Below the pieces are notes generated by a model. The model did no database searches, was not told the origin of the DNA, and saw only the letters and a program-made list of their open reading frames with translations. 64,000 nt of DNA from Geodermatophilus sp. YIM 151500 (lineage in GTDB: Bacteria > Actinomycetota > Actinomycetes > Mycobacteriales > Geodermatophilaceae), in assembly GCF_025716945.1 (NCBI RefSeq), contig NZ_JAOVZT010000003.1, positions 64,032-128,031 of the forward strand. Direction: 5' to 3'. The position numbers and the translations under genes were made by a program. This document shows, piece after piece, positions 19,276 to 28,233 of this stretch; positions within the stretch are counted from its first letter, which is position 1, and every line of letters starts with the position of its first letter.

Positions 19276-21641
19276 CCGAGGGCCGGGCAACCTTCCCCAT
19301 CGAGCCGTGGGCGCTGACCGAGATCGGCCTCGACCACGCGTCCCTGGGCACGCACGAGTCGGTCTTCGCGCTGGCCAACGGCCACATCGGCATGCGCGGC
19401 TCCTTCGACGAGGGCGAGCCGGTCGTCGTCCCGGGCACCTACCTCAACGGGTTCTACGAGGAGCGGCCGCTGCCGCACGCCGAGGCCGGCTACGGTTTCC
19501 CGGAGTCGGGTCAGACGGTCGTCAACGTCACCGACGGGAAGCTGATCCGCCTGCTGGTGCGCGACTCGCCGCTCGACCTCAACTACGGGGAGATCATCGA
19601 GCACCGGCGCACCCTCGACCTGCGCGCGGGCGTGCTGCGCCGGTCGACCGAGTGGCGCTCCCCGGGCGGGCGCACCGTGCGGGTCACCAGCACCCGGCTG
19701 GTCTCGCTCACCCGGCGGTCGATCGCGGCCATCGAGTACCTGGTCGAGGTCACCGACGAGCTGGGCGACCTCTACGTCGCGCTGCAGTCGGACCTGCTGG
19801 CCAACGAGGACCACACCACCATCCAGAGCAGCGATCCGCGCGCGGCGGCGGCCCTGGCCGCGCCGCTGGTGTCGGAGCTGGCGGTCGCGCGCGGGCGCAA
19901 GGCCGTGCTGGTGCACCGCACCCGGCGTAGCCGGCTGCGGGTCGCGGCGGGCATGGAGCACGTCGTCGAGCTGCCCGACACCGGCACCGAGGACATCGAG
20001 GCGAGCAACGACCTGGCCCGCTACACCCTGGCCGCCCGTCTCCCCCCGGGCGAGTCGCTGCGCATCGTCAAGTTCCTGGCCTACGGCTGGTCGTCGCGGC
20101 GGTCGTCGGCTGCCGTGCGCGACCAGGTCGAGGGAGCGCTGGCCACCGCCAAGCTGGCCGGCTGGGAGCGGCTGGTGCGCGAGCAGCGGGAGCTGCTCGC
20201 CCAGCACTGGGACGAGGCCGACGTGGAGATCGACGGCGACGACGAGCTCCAGCAGGCGGTCCGCGTCGGCATGTTCCACGTCCTGCAGGCCGGGCTGCGC
20301 GGTGAGCGGCAGGCGATCCCGGCCAAGGGGCTGACCGGCCCGGGCTACGACGGGCACACCTTCTGGGACACCGAGACCTACGTGCTGCCGGTGCTGACCT
20401 ACACCGCCCCCAGCGCCGCCCGCGACGCGCTGCGCTGGCGCCACTCGACGCTGGAGAAGGCCCGGGAGCGGGCGGGGGTGCTGGGCCTCCGCGGCGCGGC
20501 CTTCCCGTGGCGCACGATCCGCGGCGAGGAGACCTCGGGCTACTGGCCGGCGGGGACGGCCGCCTTCCACATCAACGCCGACATCGCGGACGCCGTCGTC
20601 CGGTACTACAACGCCACGCTGGACGAGCCCTTCGACCGCGACTTCGGCGCCGAGCTGCTCGTCGAGACCGCCCGGCTGTGGGCGTCGCTGGGCCACTTCG
20701 ACGTGGAGCACGGGTTCCGCATCGACGGGGTGACCGGGCCGGACGAGTACACCGCGGTCGTCGACAACAACGTGTACACGAACCTCATGGCGCAGCGGAA
20801 CCTCCGCGAGGCGGCCGCGGCGGTGGACCGCCAGCCGGAGGTGGCCGCCCGGCTCGACGTCACGCAGGAGGAGGTCGCGGAGTGGCGGCGGGCGGCGGCG
20901 CTGATGGCGGTGCCCTACGACACGCAGCGCGGCGTGCACATGCAGTCCGACGCGTTCACCCACCACGAGGAGTGGGACTTCGCGGGCACACCGCCGGAGT
21001 CCTATCCGCTGCTGCTGCACTACCCGTACTTCGACATCTACCGCAAGCAGGTGGTCAAGCAGGCCGACCTGGTGATGGCCCTGCACCTGCGGGGTGACGC
21101 CTTCACCCTCGACGAGAAGATCCGCAACTTCGCCTACTACGAGGCCCGGACGACGCGCGACTCGTCACTGTCGGCCACGCAGCAGGCGGTGGTCGCCGCC
21201 GAGACCGGGCACCTGGAGCTGGCCTACGACTACTGGGGCGAGGCGGCCCTGACCGACCTGCAGAACCTGCACCACAACTCCGGGCACGGATTGCACATCG
21301 CCTCCCTGGCCGGTGGCTGGACCGTGGCCGTCGCCGGCTTCGGCGGCATGCGCGACCACGACGGCGAGCTCAGCTTCGCCCCCCGGCTGCCGCAGCGGAT
21401 CAGCCGGCTGCGGTTCCGCATGCTGTACCGGGGCCGCATCCTGACGGTGACGGTGGGCCAGGAGAAGGCCACCTACCGGCTGTCGGAGGGCGATCCGCTC
21501 GACATCCGCCACCACGGCCGGCAGGTGATCGTCGACCACGACGACGTCATCCTCGACATCCCACCGCCCCCGGTGGTCGAGCCGGTCAGCCAGCCCGCGG
21601 GCTGCGCGCCGCGCCGGCGCAGCCGCGCCGCCCGTGACTGA
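19272..21641 (+). CDS. Glycoside hydrolase family 65 disaccharide phosphorylase
   Basis: A 789-residue GH65 enzyme. GH65 phosphorylases split maltose, trehalose, kojibiose or similar alpha-glucosides with phosphate, giving beta-glucose 1-phosphate. The general acid is E492 in VTGPDEYTAVVDNNVYTN. The N-terminal beta-sandwich (GNGHIGMRGSFDEG-like, YLNGFYEE) and the (alpha/alpha)6 barrel with FWDTETYVLP and YPLLLHYPYFDIYRKQVVKQADLV are complete. The actual disaccharide cannot be told from motifs; trehalose or kojibiose are the usual candidates in actinobacteria with a linked phosphoglucomutase. The C-terminal 30 residues are a basic tail. Confidence 0.93.
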   Translation: MTEGRATFPIEPWALTEIGLDHASLGTHESVFALANGHIGMRGSFDEGEPVVVPGTYLNGFYEERPLPHAEAGYGFPESGQTVVNVTDGKLIRLLVRDSPLDLNYGEIIEHRRTLDLRAGVLRRSTEWRSPGGRTVRVTSTRLVSLTRRSIAAIEYLVEVTDELGDLYVALQSDLLANEDHTTIQSSDPRAAAALAAPLVSELAVARGRKAVLVHRTRRSRLRVAAGMEHVVELPDTGTEDIEASNDLARYTLAARLPPGESLRIVKFLAYGWSSRRSSAAVRDQVEGALATAKLAGWERLVREQRELLAQHWDEADVEIDGDDELQQAVRVGMFHVLQAGLRGERQAIPAKGLTGPGYDGHTFWDTETYVLPVLTYTAPSAARDALRWRHSTLEKARERAGVLGLRGAAFPWRTIRGEETSGYWPAGTAAFHINADIADAVVRYYNATLDEPFDRDFGAELLVETARLWASLGHFDVEHGFRIDGVTGPDEYTAVVDNNVYTNLMAQRNLREAAAAVDRQPEVAARLDVTQEEVAEWRRAAALMAVPYDTQRGVHMQSDAFTHHEEWDFAGTPPESYPLLLHYPYFDIYRKQVVKQADLVMALHLRGDAFTLDEKIRNFAYYEARTTRDSSLSATQQAVVAAETGHLELAYDYWGEAALTDLQNLHHNSGHGLHIASLAGGWTVAVAGFGGMRDHDGELSFAPRLPQRISRLRFRMLYRGRILTVTVGQEKATYRLSEGDPLDIRHHGRQVIVDHDDVILDIPPPPVVEPVSQPAGCAPRRRSRAARD

Positions 21642-21643
21642 GC

Positions 21644-22351
21644 TCAGGCCGCGAGCAGCCACGAGCCGCCGAGCAGCAGCGCGCCGACGTCGACGGCGAG
21701 GAAGGCGCCCACCCACAGCACCGCCGGCACCCGGGTGAGGCGGGCCAGCTGGTCGGCGTCGGAGTCCGGCGTGCGGCGCCGGCGGCGCGCCGTCTGCAGC
21801 TCCAGGACCGTCCGGGGCGCGGCGAGCAGCAGGAACCAGGTCGCCGCCGCGGCCGCCGCGGCCTGCCCCTCGGGCGGCAGCCACCAGGTCGCCGCGAACA
21901 CCAGACCGCCGGTGAGCAGCACCGACCACAAGCCGTACCAGTTGCGGATCTGCACCAGCAGCAGGGCCAGCAGCGCCAGGAGCGCCCACAGCAGCCCGAC
22001 GGCGTACCCGGCCGCGAGCAGCGCCGCCGCGCCGAGACCGAACAGAGCGGGCCCGACGTAGCCGGCGGCGCAGGTCAGCACCATGCCCGGGCCCGAGGGG
22101 CGGCCCGCCGAGACGGTCAGCCCCGAGGTGTCCGAGTGCAGCCGGATGCCGGCCAGCCGCCGGCCCGTGGCGACCGCGGCCAGCCCGTGCGCGCCCTCGT
22201 GCGCGATGGTCACCGCGTGCCGGGCGGTGCGCCACAGCGTCGGGGAGAGGACGACGACCGCCGCGACCGCCGCCGCGCCCAGCAGCACCGACGGCGGCAG
22301 GTCGGCGGTCGGGGTCGTGACCGCCGCCCAGAACCGGCCGATGGGCTCCAC
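21644..22351 (-). CDS. M50-family-like membrane metalloprotease
   Basis: A 235-residue polytopic membrane protein of the peptidase M50B-like group. HEGAH in AVTIAHEGAHGLAAVATGRR is the zinc-binding HExxH-type motif embedded after the first helix. At least five further hydrophobic segments follow. GTG 22351 was chosen for the perfect AGGAGG seven bases upstream; the frame is open much further but that is antisense to the tryptophan dioxygenase gene. It is convergent with the GH65 gene with only two bases between stops. The substrate is unknown. Confidence 0.82.
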   Translation of the reverse strand: MEPIGRFWAAVTTPTADLPPSVLLGAAAVAAVVVLSPTLWRTARHAVTIAHEGAHGLAAVATGRRLAGIRLHSDTSGLTVSAGRPSGPGMVLTCAAGYVGPALFGLGAAALLAAGYAVGLLWALLALLALLLVQIRNWYGLWSVLLTGGLVFAATWWLPPEGQAAAAAAATWFLLLAAPRTVLELQTARRRRRTPDSDADQLARLTRVPAVLWVGAFLAVDVGALLLGGSWLLAA

Positions 22352-22537
22352 GGCGGACCTCCTCGGCCGGGGCGGGGTGCGGACCGGGCGAGTCAACCGC
22401 ACAGCGGCGCCGCTGGGCGACCAGGCGCACCGGTGCCCGGGGTTGCGGGGCGGGCACCCGACCCGGTGACCGCCGGTGACAGATCTGGTGCCGACCGGCG
22501 CCGGCGGCGAGACTCGGCGGGGAGGAGGCCGTGTCGG

Positions 22538-23461
22538 GTGGGCGGAGTGGAGCGCGGGCGGGGCCCGGCGGACCAGGACGGCGGTGTGCCGGAGGCCGCG
22601 GCGGGGGAGGCGGACCGCCGCGCCCGCGCCCGGGCGACCGGCGGCGTCCCCGCGGTGGACGTCGACGGGGGCGGCGGCTTCGCGACGCCCTACGACCGGT
22701 ACGTGCGCCCCGACGTGCTGCACGGCCTGCAGCAGCCGGTCACCGACGTGCCCGAGGAGCGGGCCTTCCTCGTCGCGTCGCAGATCATGGAGCTGTACTT
22801 CGGCCTGCTGCGGCACGAGTGGGAACTGGCCCAGCGGCACCTGCGGGCCGACGAGGTGTGGGACGCGGTGGCGGTGCTGCGCCGCTCGGTCCGCGAGTTC
22901 GAGGGCCTGGTCGCCGCCTGGTCGACGGTCGACTGGCTGGAACCCGCCGCCTTCAACCGCTTCCGCGACGCGCTCGGCGTGGCCAGCGGCTTCCAGTCGT
23001 GGGGTTACCGGCGGCTGGAGATCCTGCTCGGCAGCAGGCAGCGGTCGCTGGTCGACATGTACCGCGGGAACCCGGCGGTGCACGAGTCGCTGCTGCGGGC
23101 GTCGGCGGCCCCCTCGCTGTACGACGACGCGATCGCCGTGCTCGCACGCGCGGGTGTCGCCGTCCCCGCCGCGGTGCTCGACCGCGACCCCGGCGAGGAG
23201 CACCGGCCGCACCCGGCGGTCGAGGCCGCCTGGGTCGAGGTGCTCGGCCGCGCCCCGGGGGACCCGCTGCTCGAGCTCGCCGGGGTGCTCACCGACCTGT
23301 CGGCCGCCTTCGGCGAGTGGCGGTTCCGGCATCTGACCGCCGTCCGCCGCAGCATGGGCGCCAAGGCGGGCACCGGCGGGTCGTCGGGCGTGGCGTGGCT
23401 CGAGCGCAGCCTGGCCCGCGCGGTGTTCCCCGAGCTCTGGTCGGCCCGGACGGCGGTCTGA
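22538..23461 (+). CDS. kynA: Tryptophan 2,3-dioxygenase
   Basis: Heme enzyme opening the indole ring of L-tryptophan to N-formylkynurenine. Family motifs are clear: FGLLRHEWELAQRHL, NRFRDALGVASGFQSWGYRRLE, and the C-terminal FGEWRFRHLTAVRRSMGAKAGTGGSSG. Start GTG 22538 has GGAGGAGG nine bases upstream; the first 45 residues are poorly conserved, and later GTG codons are possible. No kynureninase or formamidase is nearby, so the rest of the kynurenine route must lie elsewhere. Confidence 0.92.
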   Translation: MGGVERGRGPADQDGGVPEAAAGEADRRARARATGGVPAVDVDGGGGFATPYDRYVRPDVLHGLQQPVTDVPEERAFLVASQIMELYFGLLRHEWELAQRHLRADEVWDAVAVLRRSVREFEGLVAAWSTVDWLEPAAFNRFRDALGVASGFQSWGYRRLEILLGSRQRSLVDMYRGNPAVHESLLRASAAPSLYDDAIAVLARAGVAVPAAVLDRDPGEEHRPHPAVEAAWVEVLGRAPGDPLLELAGVLTDLSAAFGEWRFRHLTAVRRSMGAKAGTGGSSGVAWLERSLARAVFPELWSARTAV

Positions 23462-23485
23462 GGGGCGCCGTCCGGGCCGGGCCGG

Positions 23486-24487
23486 TCAGGCGGCCACGGA
23501 ACCGGCCGGACGCGGCGCGGTCGGCAGCGGACGCCGTCGCTCCCGCACCACGCCGGCCGCGCAGAGCAGCAGGCCCAGTGCCGCCCATCCGGTCAGCACC
23601 CACAGCGGTCCGGCCGCGCCGGCGCCGTCGAAGAAGGCGACCGACCGGAGCGCGCTGACCGTGGCACCGGGCGGCAGCAGCTGGCCGAGACCGGCCCAGC
23701 CTGCGGGCAGGAACTCCGGTGCGCTCGCGGCGCCGGACAGCGGGTTGCCCAGCAGCACCATCGTCGCCGCGCCCAGCCCCAGGCCGCTGTCGCCCGCGAC
23801 CGCGTGCAGCCCCAGCAGCGTCCACGCCGTCGCCGCCAGGCCGAGGGCGAGCACCGCGCCGTTGGCCGTCCAGCTCCCGTCGAGCGCGCCCAGCCAGCCC
23901 TGCAGCAGACCGACGAGCGCGAGCCCCGCCCCGGCCGCCACGGCGAGCGCGGTGACGGCCCGCTGGCCGGTGCGGGGCAGCGCGCGCGACAGCAGCGCGG
24001 CGGTGAGCACGCCGCCCAGCACGAGCGGCAGGACGCCGGCGGCGAGACCGGCGCCGCGCGGGTCGTCCGTCGGTGCCGGCACCACGTCCTCCACCGCCAC
24101 CTCGCTGCCCAGGCCGGCCGACAGCCCGGTGGCGAGCTGCTGCAGCGTCTGGGCGACGGCGGCCCCGCCGGCCGAGGCGGTGAGCACGGCCGCGCCGTCC
24201 GGGCCCACGACGACGGCGCCGGAGACCTCGCGGTCGGCGACGGCGGCGCGGGCCGCCGCCTCGTCGGCGACCCGCACGACCTCGAACGCCCCGGACCGGC
24301 CGGCGGAGATGCCCGTCTCGATCCGGTCGGCCACCGCCGGGGGAGCGGCGAGGGCGACCGGGAGGTCGCGCGGTTGCGAGCGCACGGCCGGCCAGGCGAA
24401 GGCGGTCAGCAGGACGGCGAGCACCGCGACCAGCGCGGCGGTGAGGGCCGCGGCGGTGCGCGCGGGGGAGCGGGGGTCGGACGACAT
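23486..24487 (-). CDS. Polytopic membrane protein, ABC-2/YhgE-like, TetR-controlled
   Basis: A 333-residue protein with one N-terminal helix, a periplasmic-like segment of about 120 residues (PAVADRIETGISAG, VAQTLQQLATGLSAGLG), then about five transmembrane helices. This resembles the membrane part of YhgE/DUF3533 or ABC-2 permease proteins used in efflux. Start ATG 24487; GGAGGTGA lies nearby. It is divergent from a TetR gene and its promoter region holds two TetR-type palindromes, so it is the likely target of that repressor. No ABC ATPase is adjacent. Confidence 0.75.
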   Translation of the reverse strand: MSSDPRSPARTAAALTAALVAVLAVLLTAFAWPAVRSQPRDLPVALAAPPAVADRIETGISAGRSGAFEVVRVADEAAARAAVADREVSGAVVVGPDGAAVLTASAGGAAVAQTLQQLATGLSAGLGSEVAVEDVVPAPTDDPRGAGLAAGVLPLVLGGVLTAALLSRALPRTGQRAVTALAVAAGAGLALVGLLQGWLGALDGSWTANGAVLALGLAATAWTLLGLHAVAGDSGLGLGAATMVLLGNPLSGAASAPEFLPAGWAGLGQLLPPGATVSALRSVAFFDGAGAAGPLWVLTGWAALGLLLCAAGVVRERRRPLPTAPRPAGSVAA

Positions 24488-24508
24488 GACGTCACCTCCG
24501 GTGAAAAC

Positions 24509-24520
24509 GAACGGTCGTTC
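24509..24520. promoter_or_regulatory. TetR-type operator, half 1
   Basis: GAACG-GT-CGTTC, five-base arms, 22 bases upstream of the membrane protein start. Same arms as the second site, 53 bases away. Confidence 0.75.
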
Positions 24521-24561
24521 TTGTGCGATCCGAGGATGGTCCGTGTGACGGGATGCGTCAA

Positions 24562-24573
24562 GAACGATCGTTC
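24562..24573. promoter_or_regulatory. TetR-type operator, half 2
   Basis: GAACGATCGTTC, a perfect 12-base palindrome 15 bases before the tetR GTG; typical for autoregulation by a TetR repressor. Confidence 0.8.
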
Positions 24574-24587
24574 GCTTTACTGGGGGA

Positions 24588-25181
24588 GTGCCCAGGGTGA
24601 CCGATGACCACCGCCAGGCCCGGCGGACCCAGATCCTCGACGCCGCGCAGGCCGCATTCGCCGCGGAGGGCTTCCAGGCGACCGGCATGGCCGAGGTGAT
24701 CGCGGCGTCCGGCCTGTCGGCCGGCGCCGTGTACCGGTACTTCGCCAGCAAGGACGAGCTGATCGAGGCGATCGTCGACCGGGTGCTGGAGCAGCGGGCC
24801 GTGCACCTGGACGAGGTGCTCGCCTCGCGGCGGGAGCTGTCCGCCGCGGAGGCGGTGGGGGTGGCGGTCGAGCTGGTCACCGAGGTGGCCGAGAGCGGAC
24901 CGGTGGACATCACGCGTCTCGCCGTCCAGGCGTGGGGGGAGGGCCTGCGCAATCCCGCGGTCGCCGCGGTCGCGCAGCGGGTCTACGGCCGTGTCCGCAC
25001 CTACTTCGCCGCGGTGCTGCGCCGCGAGGTCGAGGCCGGGCACCTCCCGTCGTCCTTCGACGTGGCCGCCGGGGCGGCGGCGCTGCTGTCGGTCGTGCTC
25101 GGGTACGCGCTGCAGCGGCTGCTGATGGGCGACGTCGACGCGGCCAGCTACCGGGCGGCCGTGGCCGACCTGCTGCGCTGA
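24588..25181 (+). CDS. TetR/AcrR family transcriptional regulator
   Basis: A 197-residue repressor. The helix-turn-helix lies at about residues 10-55: RRTQILDAAQAAFAAEGFQATGMAEVIAASGLSAGAVYRYFASKDELIEAIV. The C-terminal ligand domain is hydrophobic and poorly conserved. GTG 24588 starts the gene (GTG 24597 is an alternative). Two GAACG-NN-CGTTC palindromes between it and the divergent membrane protein make a classic local regulatory loop. The effector is unknown. Confidence 0.92.
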   Translation: MPRVTDDHRQARRTQILDAAQAAFAAEGFQATGMAEVIAASGLSAGAVYRYFASKDELIEAIVDRVLEQRAVHLDEVLASRRELSAAEAVGVAVELVTEVAESGPVDITRLAVQAWGEGLRNPAVAAVAQRVYGRVRTYFAAVLRREVEAGHLPSSFDVAAGAAALLSVVLGYALQRLLMGDVDAASYRAAVADLLR

Positions 25182-25242
25182 CCGCGCCGCCGACGTCGGA
25201 AGTCGGTCGACGCCGCCGGGCGGCGGCTGCCAGCATCCCCCC

Positions 25243-25887
25243 GTGGACGTCGTGTCGCTGCCCGCCTTCGTGCTGGCGGTGCTGCTGATCTCGGCCTCGC
25301 CCGGGCCGGCGATGGCGCTGATCGTCCGCCGCGCGGCGCTGCGCGGATGGCGCGGCGCCGTGCCGACGGTGCTCGGCCTCGAGCTCGGCCTGTACGTCTG
25401 GGCGCTGTTCGCCGGGCTCGGCTTCGCCGCGCTGGTCGCCGCGTCCGAGGTGGCCTACCTGGTGCTGCGGGCCGCCGGGGCGGCGGTGCTGCTGTACCTG
25501 GGGATCAGGGCCTGGCGGGCCGCGTGGCGGCAGCGCGGCACCACCGGGGCGGCGGGGGAGGAGCCGCCGCCGGCGCCGTCGCGCGGCCGCTGGTGGCGCG
25601 CGTTCGGCGAGGGGCTGGTGGTCCAGCTGGCCAACCCGAAGGCGGCGGTGTTCATGGTCGCCTTCTACCCGCAGTTCGTGCCCGCCGACGGGCCGGTGTT
25701 CGCGACGACGGCGCTGCTCGGCCTGCTGCAGATCGCGCTGGAGACCGCGCTGTACCTGGCCCTGGCGGCCGGTGTCGCCCGGGCCGGGCTCTGGTTCCGC
25801 CGTCCACGGGTCCGGCGCCGGGTGGAGGCGGTGAGCGGGACCGTCCTCGTCGCGCTCGGCCTGCGGGTGGCGGCGTCCGGACGCTGA
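25243..25887 (+). CDS. LysE/RhtB family exporter
   Basis: A 214-residue membrane protein of the LysE amino-acid exporter superfamily with about six transmembrane helices. Signatures are LLISASPGPAMALIVRRAA near the N-terminus, AAGAAVLLYLGIRAWR, and FGEGLVVQLANPKAAVFMVAFYPQF. The Pro/Ala/Gly insert between helices three and four is slightly long. Start GTG 25243 begins the first helix. The exported substrate is not evident; it stands alone between tetR and a PhoX-like gene. Confidence 0.88.
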   Translation: MDVVSLPAFVLAVLLISASPGPAMALIVRRAALRGWRGAVPTVLGLELGLYVWALFAGLGFAALVAASEVAYLVLRAAGAAVLLYLGIRAWRAAWRQRGTTGAAGEEPPPAPSRGRWWRAFGEGLVVQLANPKAAVFMVAFYPQFVPADGPVFATTALLGLLQIALETALYLALAAGVARAGLWFRRPRVRRRVEAVSGTVLVALGLRVAASGR

Positions 25888-25951
25888 GCCACCGGCTCGT
25901 CGCTGTCGTTCCCTAGGCTGGGGCCGCACGGAGCGGGGGCGAGGAGTGAGC

Positions 25952-27382
25952 ATGGACGGCGGTCGAGTGCCGGATGGCGGACGGGACGGCGCGCACGCGT
26001 CGGAGCACGGGGGGCTGTCGCGCCGGACCTTCCTCGGCGGCGCGGCCGGCGTCGGCATCGCGCTGACCGGGTGCTCGCCCTCGGTGTTCGGCAGCGGCGG
26101 GGGCGGGGGTGACGGCGGGGCGGACACCGCTCCGCCCCGCGCCGGGTACGGAGCGCTGGTCGCCGACTCCCGGGGCCGGCTGGCGCTGCCCACCGGGTTC
26201 CGCTACCGCGTCCTCGCCGAGGCCGGCCGCACCCGGCTGGACTCGGGGGAATGGTCGCCCTCCGATCCGGACGGCGCGGCGGCGTTCGCCCGGCCCGGCG
26301 GCGGTACGGTGCTCGTCTGCAACCACGAGATCAGCGGCGACGAGCCGCACGCGGTGCCGCACCGCGACGGGTTCGTGTACGACCGGAAGGCCAAGGGAGG
26401 CACCACGACGCTGGTGCTCGACGCCCGGGGTCGGGTGGAGTCCCACCACGTCAGCCTCGCCGGGACGAGCACGAACTGCGCGGGCGGGCGGACCCCGTGG
26501 GACACCTGGCTGTCCTGCGAGGAGACCGAGGACGTGCTGGAGGAGCGGCACGGCTACGTGTTCGAGGTCGATCCCCTGGACGACGCGGCCAACCGGAACC
26601 CGCGGCCCATCCGCGCGCTGGGCCGGTTCCGGCACGAGGCCGTGGTCGTCGACCCCGGTGACTTCCGCCTGTACATGACCGAGGACGCCGGCGATCCGAA
26701 CGGCTCGCTCTACCGCTGGACGCCGCCGGACGACGCGCTGCCGCTGGGCCGGGGAAGCCTCCGGCGGCTGGCCGACGACGCCGGCACGCTGGAGGCGCTG
26801 CACGCCACGGCCGTGGACGGGTCGCACGTCGCCGACCTGGCCTCGGTCACCGAGGTCGGCACGATGCTGCACGTCGAGTGGCGGGAGGTGCCCGACCGGG
26901 ACGCGCGGGACCGTCCCGTCCGCCGCCAGTTCCGCCGCGGCGAGATCACGCGGGCCCACAAGCTCGAGGGCATGTGGTGGGGCGACGACGGTGCCTACGT
27001 GGTCTCGTCCTACGCCCGCGATGGCGACGGCACCGCGCACGACGGCCAGGTCTGGCGGCTGGACCCGAGCGCCGGATCCCTCACCCTGGAGCTGATGTTC
27101 GCCGTCGCCAGCAACGCGGACACCAGCGTGGACGGGCCCGACAACATCACCGTCTCCCCGTACGGCGGGGTGATCATCGCCGAGGACGGCGAGGGGGCCT
27201 GCCACCTGATGGGCGCCACCCCGGAGGGCGAGGTGTTCCCGTTGGCGCGCAACGAGCTCACCGAGGGGAACGCCGAGTTCTGCGGCCCGACGTTCTCCCC
27301 GGACGGGCGGACGCTGTTCGCCAACGTGCAGGGCCCGGGGATCGTCTTCGCGATCGACGGTCCCTGGGCCGACCTCGCCTGA
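25952..27382 (+). CDS. Tat-exported PhoX-like phosphatase (DUF839)
   Basis: A 476-residue protein of the PhoX/DUF839 beta-propeller family. PhoX members are calcium- and iron-dependent alkaline phosphatases. The Tat signal is SRRTFLGGAAGVGIALTGC; the Cys at its end also fits a lipobox (LTGC), so it may be a lipoprotein. Family motifs include VLVCNHEIS, GTSTNCAGGRTPWDTWLSCEE, GRFRHEAVVVDP, YMTEDAG and GPDNITVSPYGGVIIAEDG. ATG 25952 has GAGGA six bases upstream; GTG 25946 is the other candidate. TAGGCT at 25914 may be the -10. Export would use the TatA/TatC genes of this window. Phosphatase activity not proven. Confidence 0.87.
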   Translation: MDGGRVPDGGRDGAHASEHGGLSRRTFLGGAAGVGIALTGCSPSVFGSGGGGGDGGADTAPPRAGYGALVADSRGRLALPTGFRYRVLAEAGRTRLDSGEWSPSDPDGAAAFARPGGGTVLVCNHEISGDEPHAVPHRDGFVYDRKAKGGTTTLVLDARGRVESHHVSLAGTSTNCAGGRTPWDTWLSCEETEDVLEERHGYVFEVDPLDDAANRNPRPIRALGRFRHEAVVVDPGDFRLYMTEDAGDPNGSLYRWTPPDDALPLGRGSLRRLADDAGTLEALHATAVDGSHVADLASVTEVGTMLHVEWREVPDRDARDRPVRRQFRRGEITRAHKLEGMWWGDDGAYVVSSYARDGDGTAHDGQVWRLDPSAGSLTLELMFAVASNADTSVDGPDNITVSPYGGVIIAEDGEGACHLMGATPEGEVFPLARNELTEGNAEFCGPTFSPDGRTLFANVQGPGIVFAIDGPWADLA

Positions 27383-27421
27383 CCGGCCCGGCGCCTCGTC
27401 GGGGCGTGCCCGCGGCCGGGT

Positions 27422-27607
27422 CTAGCCGCCCGGCTTGACCGCGCGACCGCGGGCGCGCTCCGCGTCGTCGGCGTCGTGGGCGCCCGGCGTGGCCACCGGC
27501 GGATCGACCTCCCCGGCGCGGCTCTGCTCGGTCGTGGTCGGGGTGCGGGTCAGGCTGCTCGACCCCGGCTCGGGCGTGCCGCCGGGCTCCGGGTGCTGCT
27601 CGCTCAT
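27422..27607 (-). CDS. Small hydrophilic protein
   Basis: A 61-residue protein, ATG 27607 with GGAGG five to six bases upstream. It is rich in Glu, Pro, Thr, Asp and Ala and has no hydrophobic core, so it is probably disordered. No family was recognised. Two CGTCAC/GGTCAC palindromes lie about 100-130 bases upstream of its start and may control it. Confidence 0.5.
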   Translation of the reverse strand: MSEQHPEPGGTPEPGSSSLTRTPTTTEQSRAGEVDPPVATPGAHDADDAERARGRAVKPGG

Positions 27608-27708
27608 GCGTCCTCCGGTCCGTCGGGTCGTGGTCGCCGGGGCGGGTACCCCCGGCGGGGCGGTGGACACCTGGCCGGTCCGGACCGCCCGCAGCCCCGG
27701 TGGCCTTG

Positions 27709-27740
27709 CGTCACCGTGACGGAACGCGGTCACCGTGACC
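27709..27740. promoter_or_regulatory. Two adjacent odd palindromes CGTCACCGTGACG / GGTCACCGTGACC
   Basis: Sites at 27709-27721 and 27728-27740, each with six-base arms around a single C. The first is preceded by TTG and followed by GAAC, like the site at 28655 upstream of the lipoprotein gene. They lie upstream of the small hydrophilic protein gene and just past the VOC stop. Confidence 0.6.
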
Positions 27741-27752
27741 GACGCACGGGCG

Positions 27753-28115
27753 TCACAGCGTCTGCGTCAGGTTGACGACGTTGCCGTCCGGATCTCGCAC
27801 GTGGGCGACCCGCTGGCCCCACGGCATGTCGTTGGCGCCGCTCTCGGCCCGGCCGCCGAGTTCGGCGACCCGGGGCAGCAGCGCGTCGACGTCCGGCACC
27901 TCGATGCTCAGCAGCATGCGGCTCGGCCCGCCGGCGACGACGTCGGCGCTGGCCGACAGGCCCAGCTCGGAGTCGCCTAGCTGGAGGCCGATGTAGGCGA
28001 GCGGCCCGTCCTCGGGATACCGGAACACCATCGAGGCGCTCAACAGCCCGGTGTAGAAGTCGCGGAGCCGGTCGATGTCCGGCGTGACGATGATCGGTCG
28101 GACGGTGGCGGGCAC
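27753..28115 (-). CDS. VOC (glyoxalase/bleomycin resistance) family protein
   Basis: A 120-residue single vicinal-oxygen-chelate module. It begins VPATVRPIIVTPDIDRLRDFYTGLL and ends WGQRVAHVRDPDGNVVNLTQ, the standard two-repeat beta-alpha-beta-beta-beta pattern. GTG 28115 was chosen for AGGAGG six bases upstream. Single-module VOC proteins act as dimers in metal-dependent isomerases, dioxygenases or resistance proteins; no substrate can be named. It is the last gene before the dif-containing gap. Confidence 0.87.
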   Translation of the reverse strand: MPATVRPIIVTPDIDRLRDFYTGLLSASMVFRYPEDGPLAYIGLQLGDSELGLSASADVVAGGPSRMLLSIEVPDVDALLPRVAELGGRAESGANDMPWGQRVAHVRDPDGNVVNLTQTL

Positions 28116-28233
28116 GCGGCCTCCTGGCGGACTGCGGATCGCGGCGGTAGCCGCGGGGGGCTGCGCCGGTGGGGACATCTCACCGCGGAGCCGCCGGTCC
28201 GGTACAGGGGCCAGGGCGGCGGGCTCTGACTCC

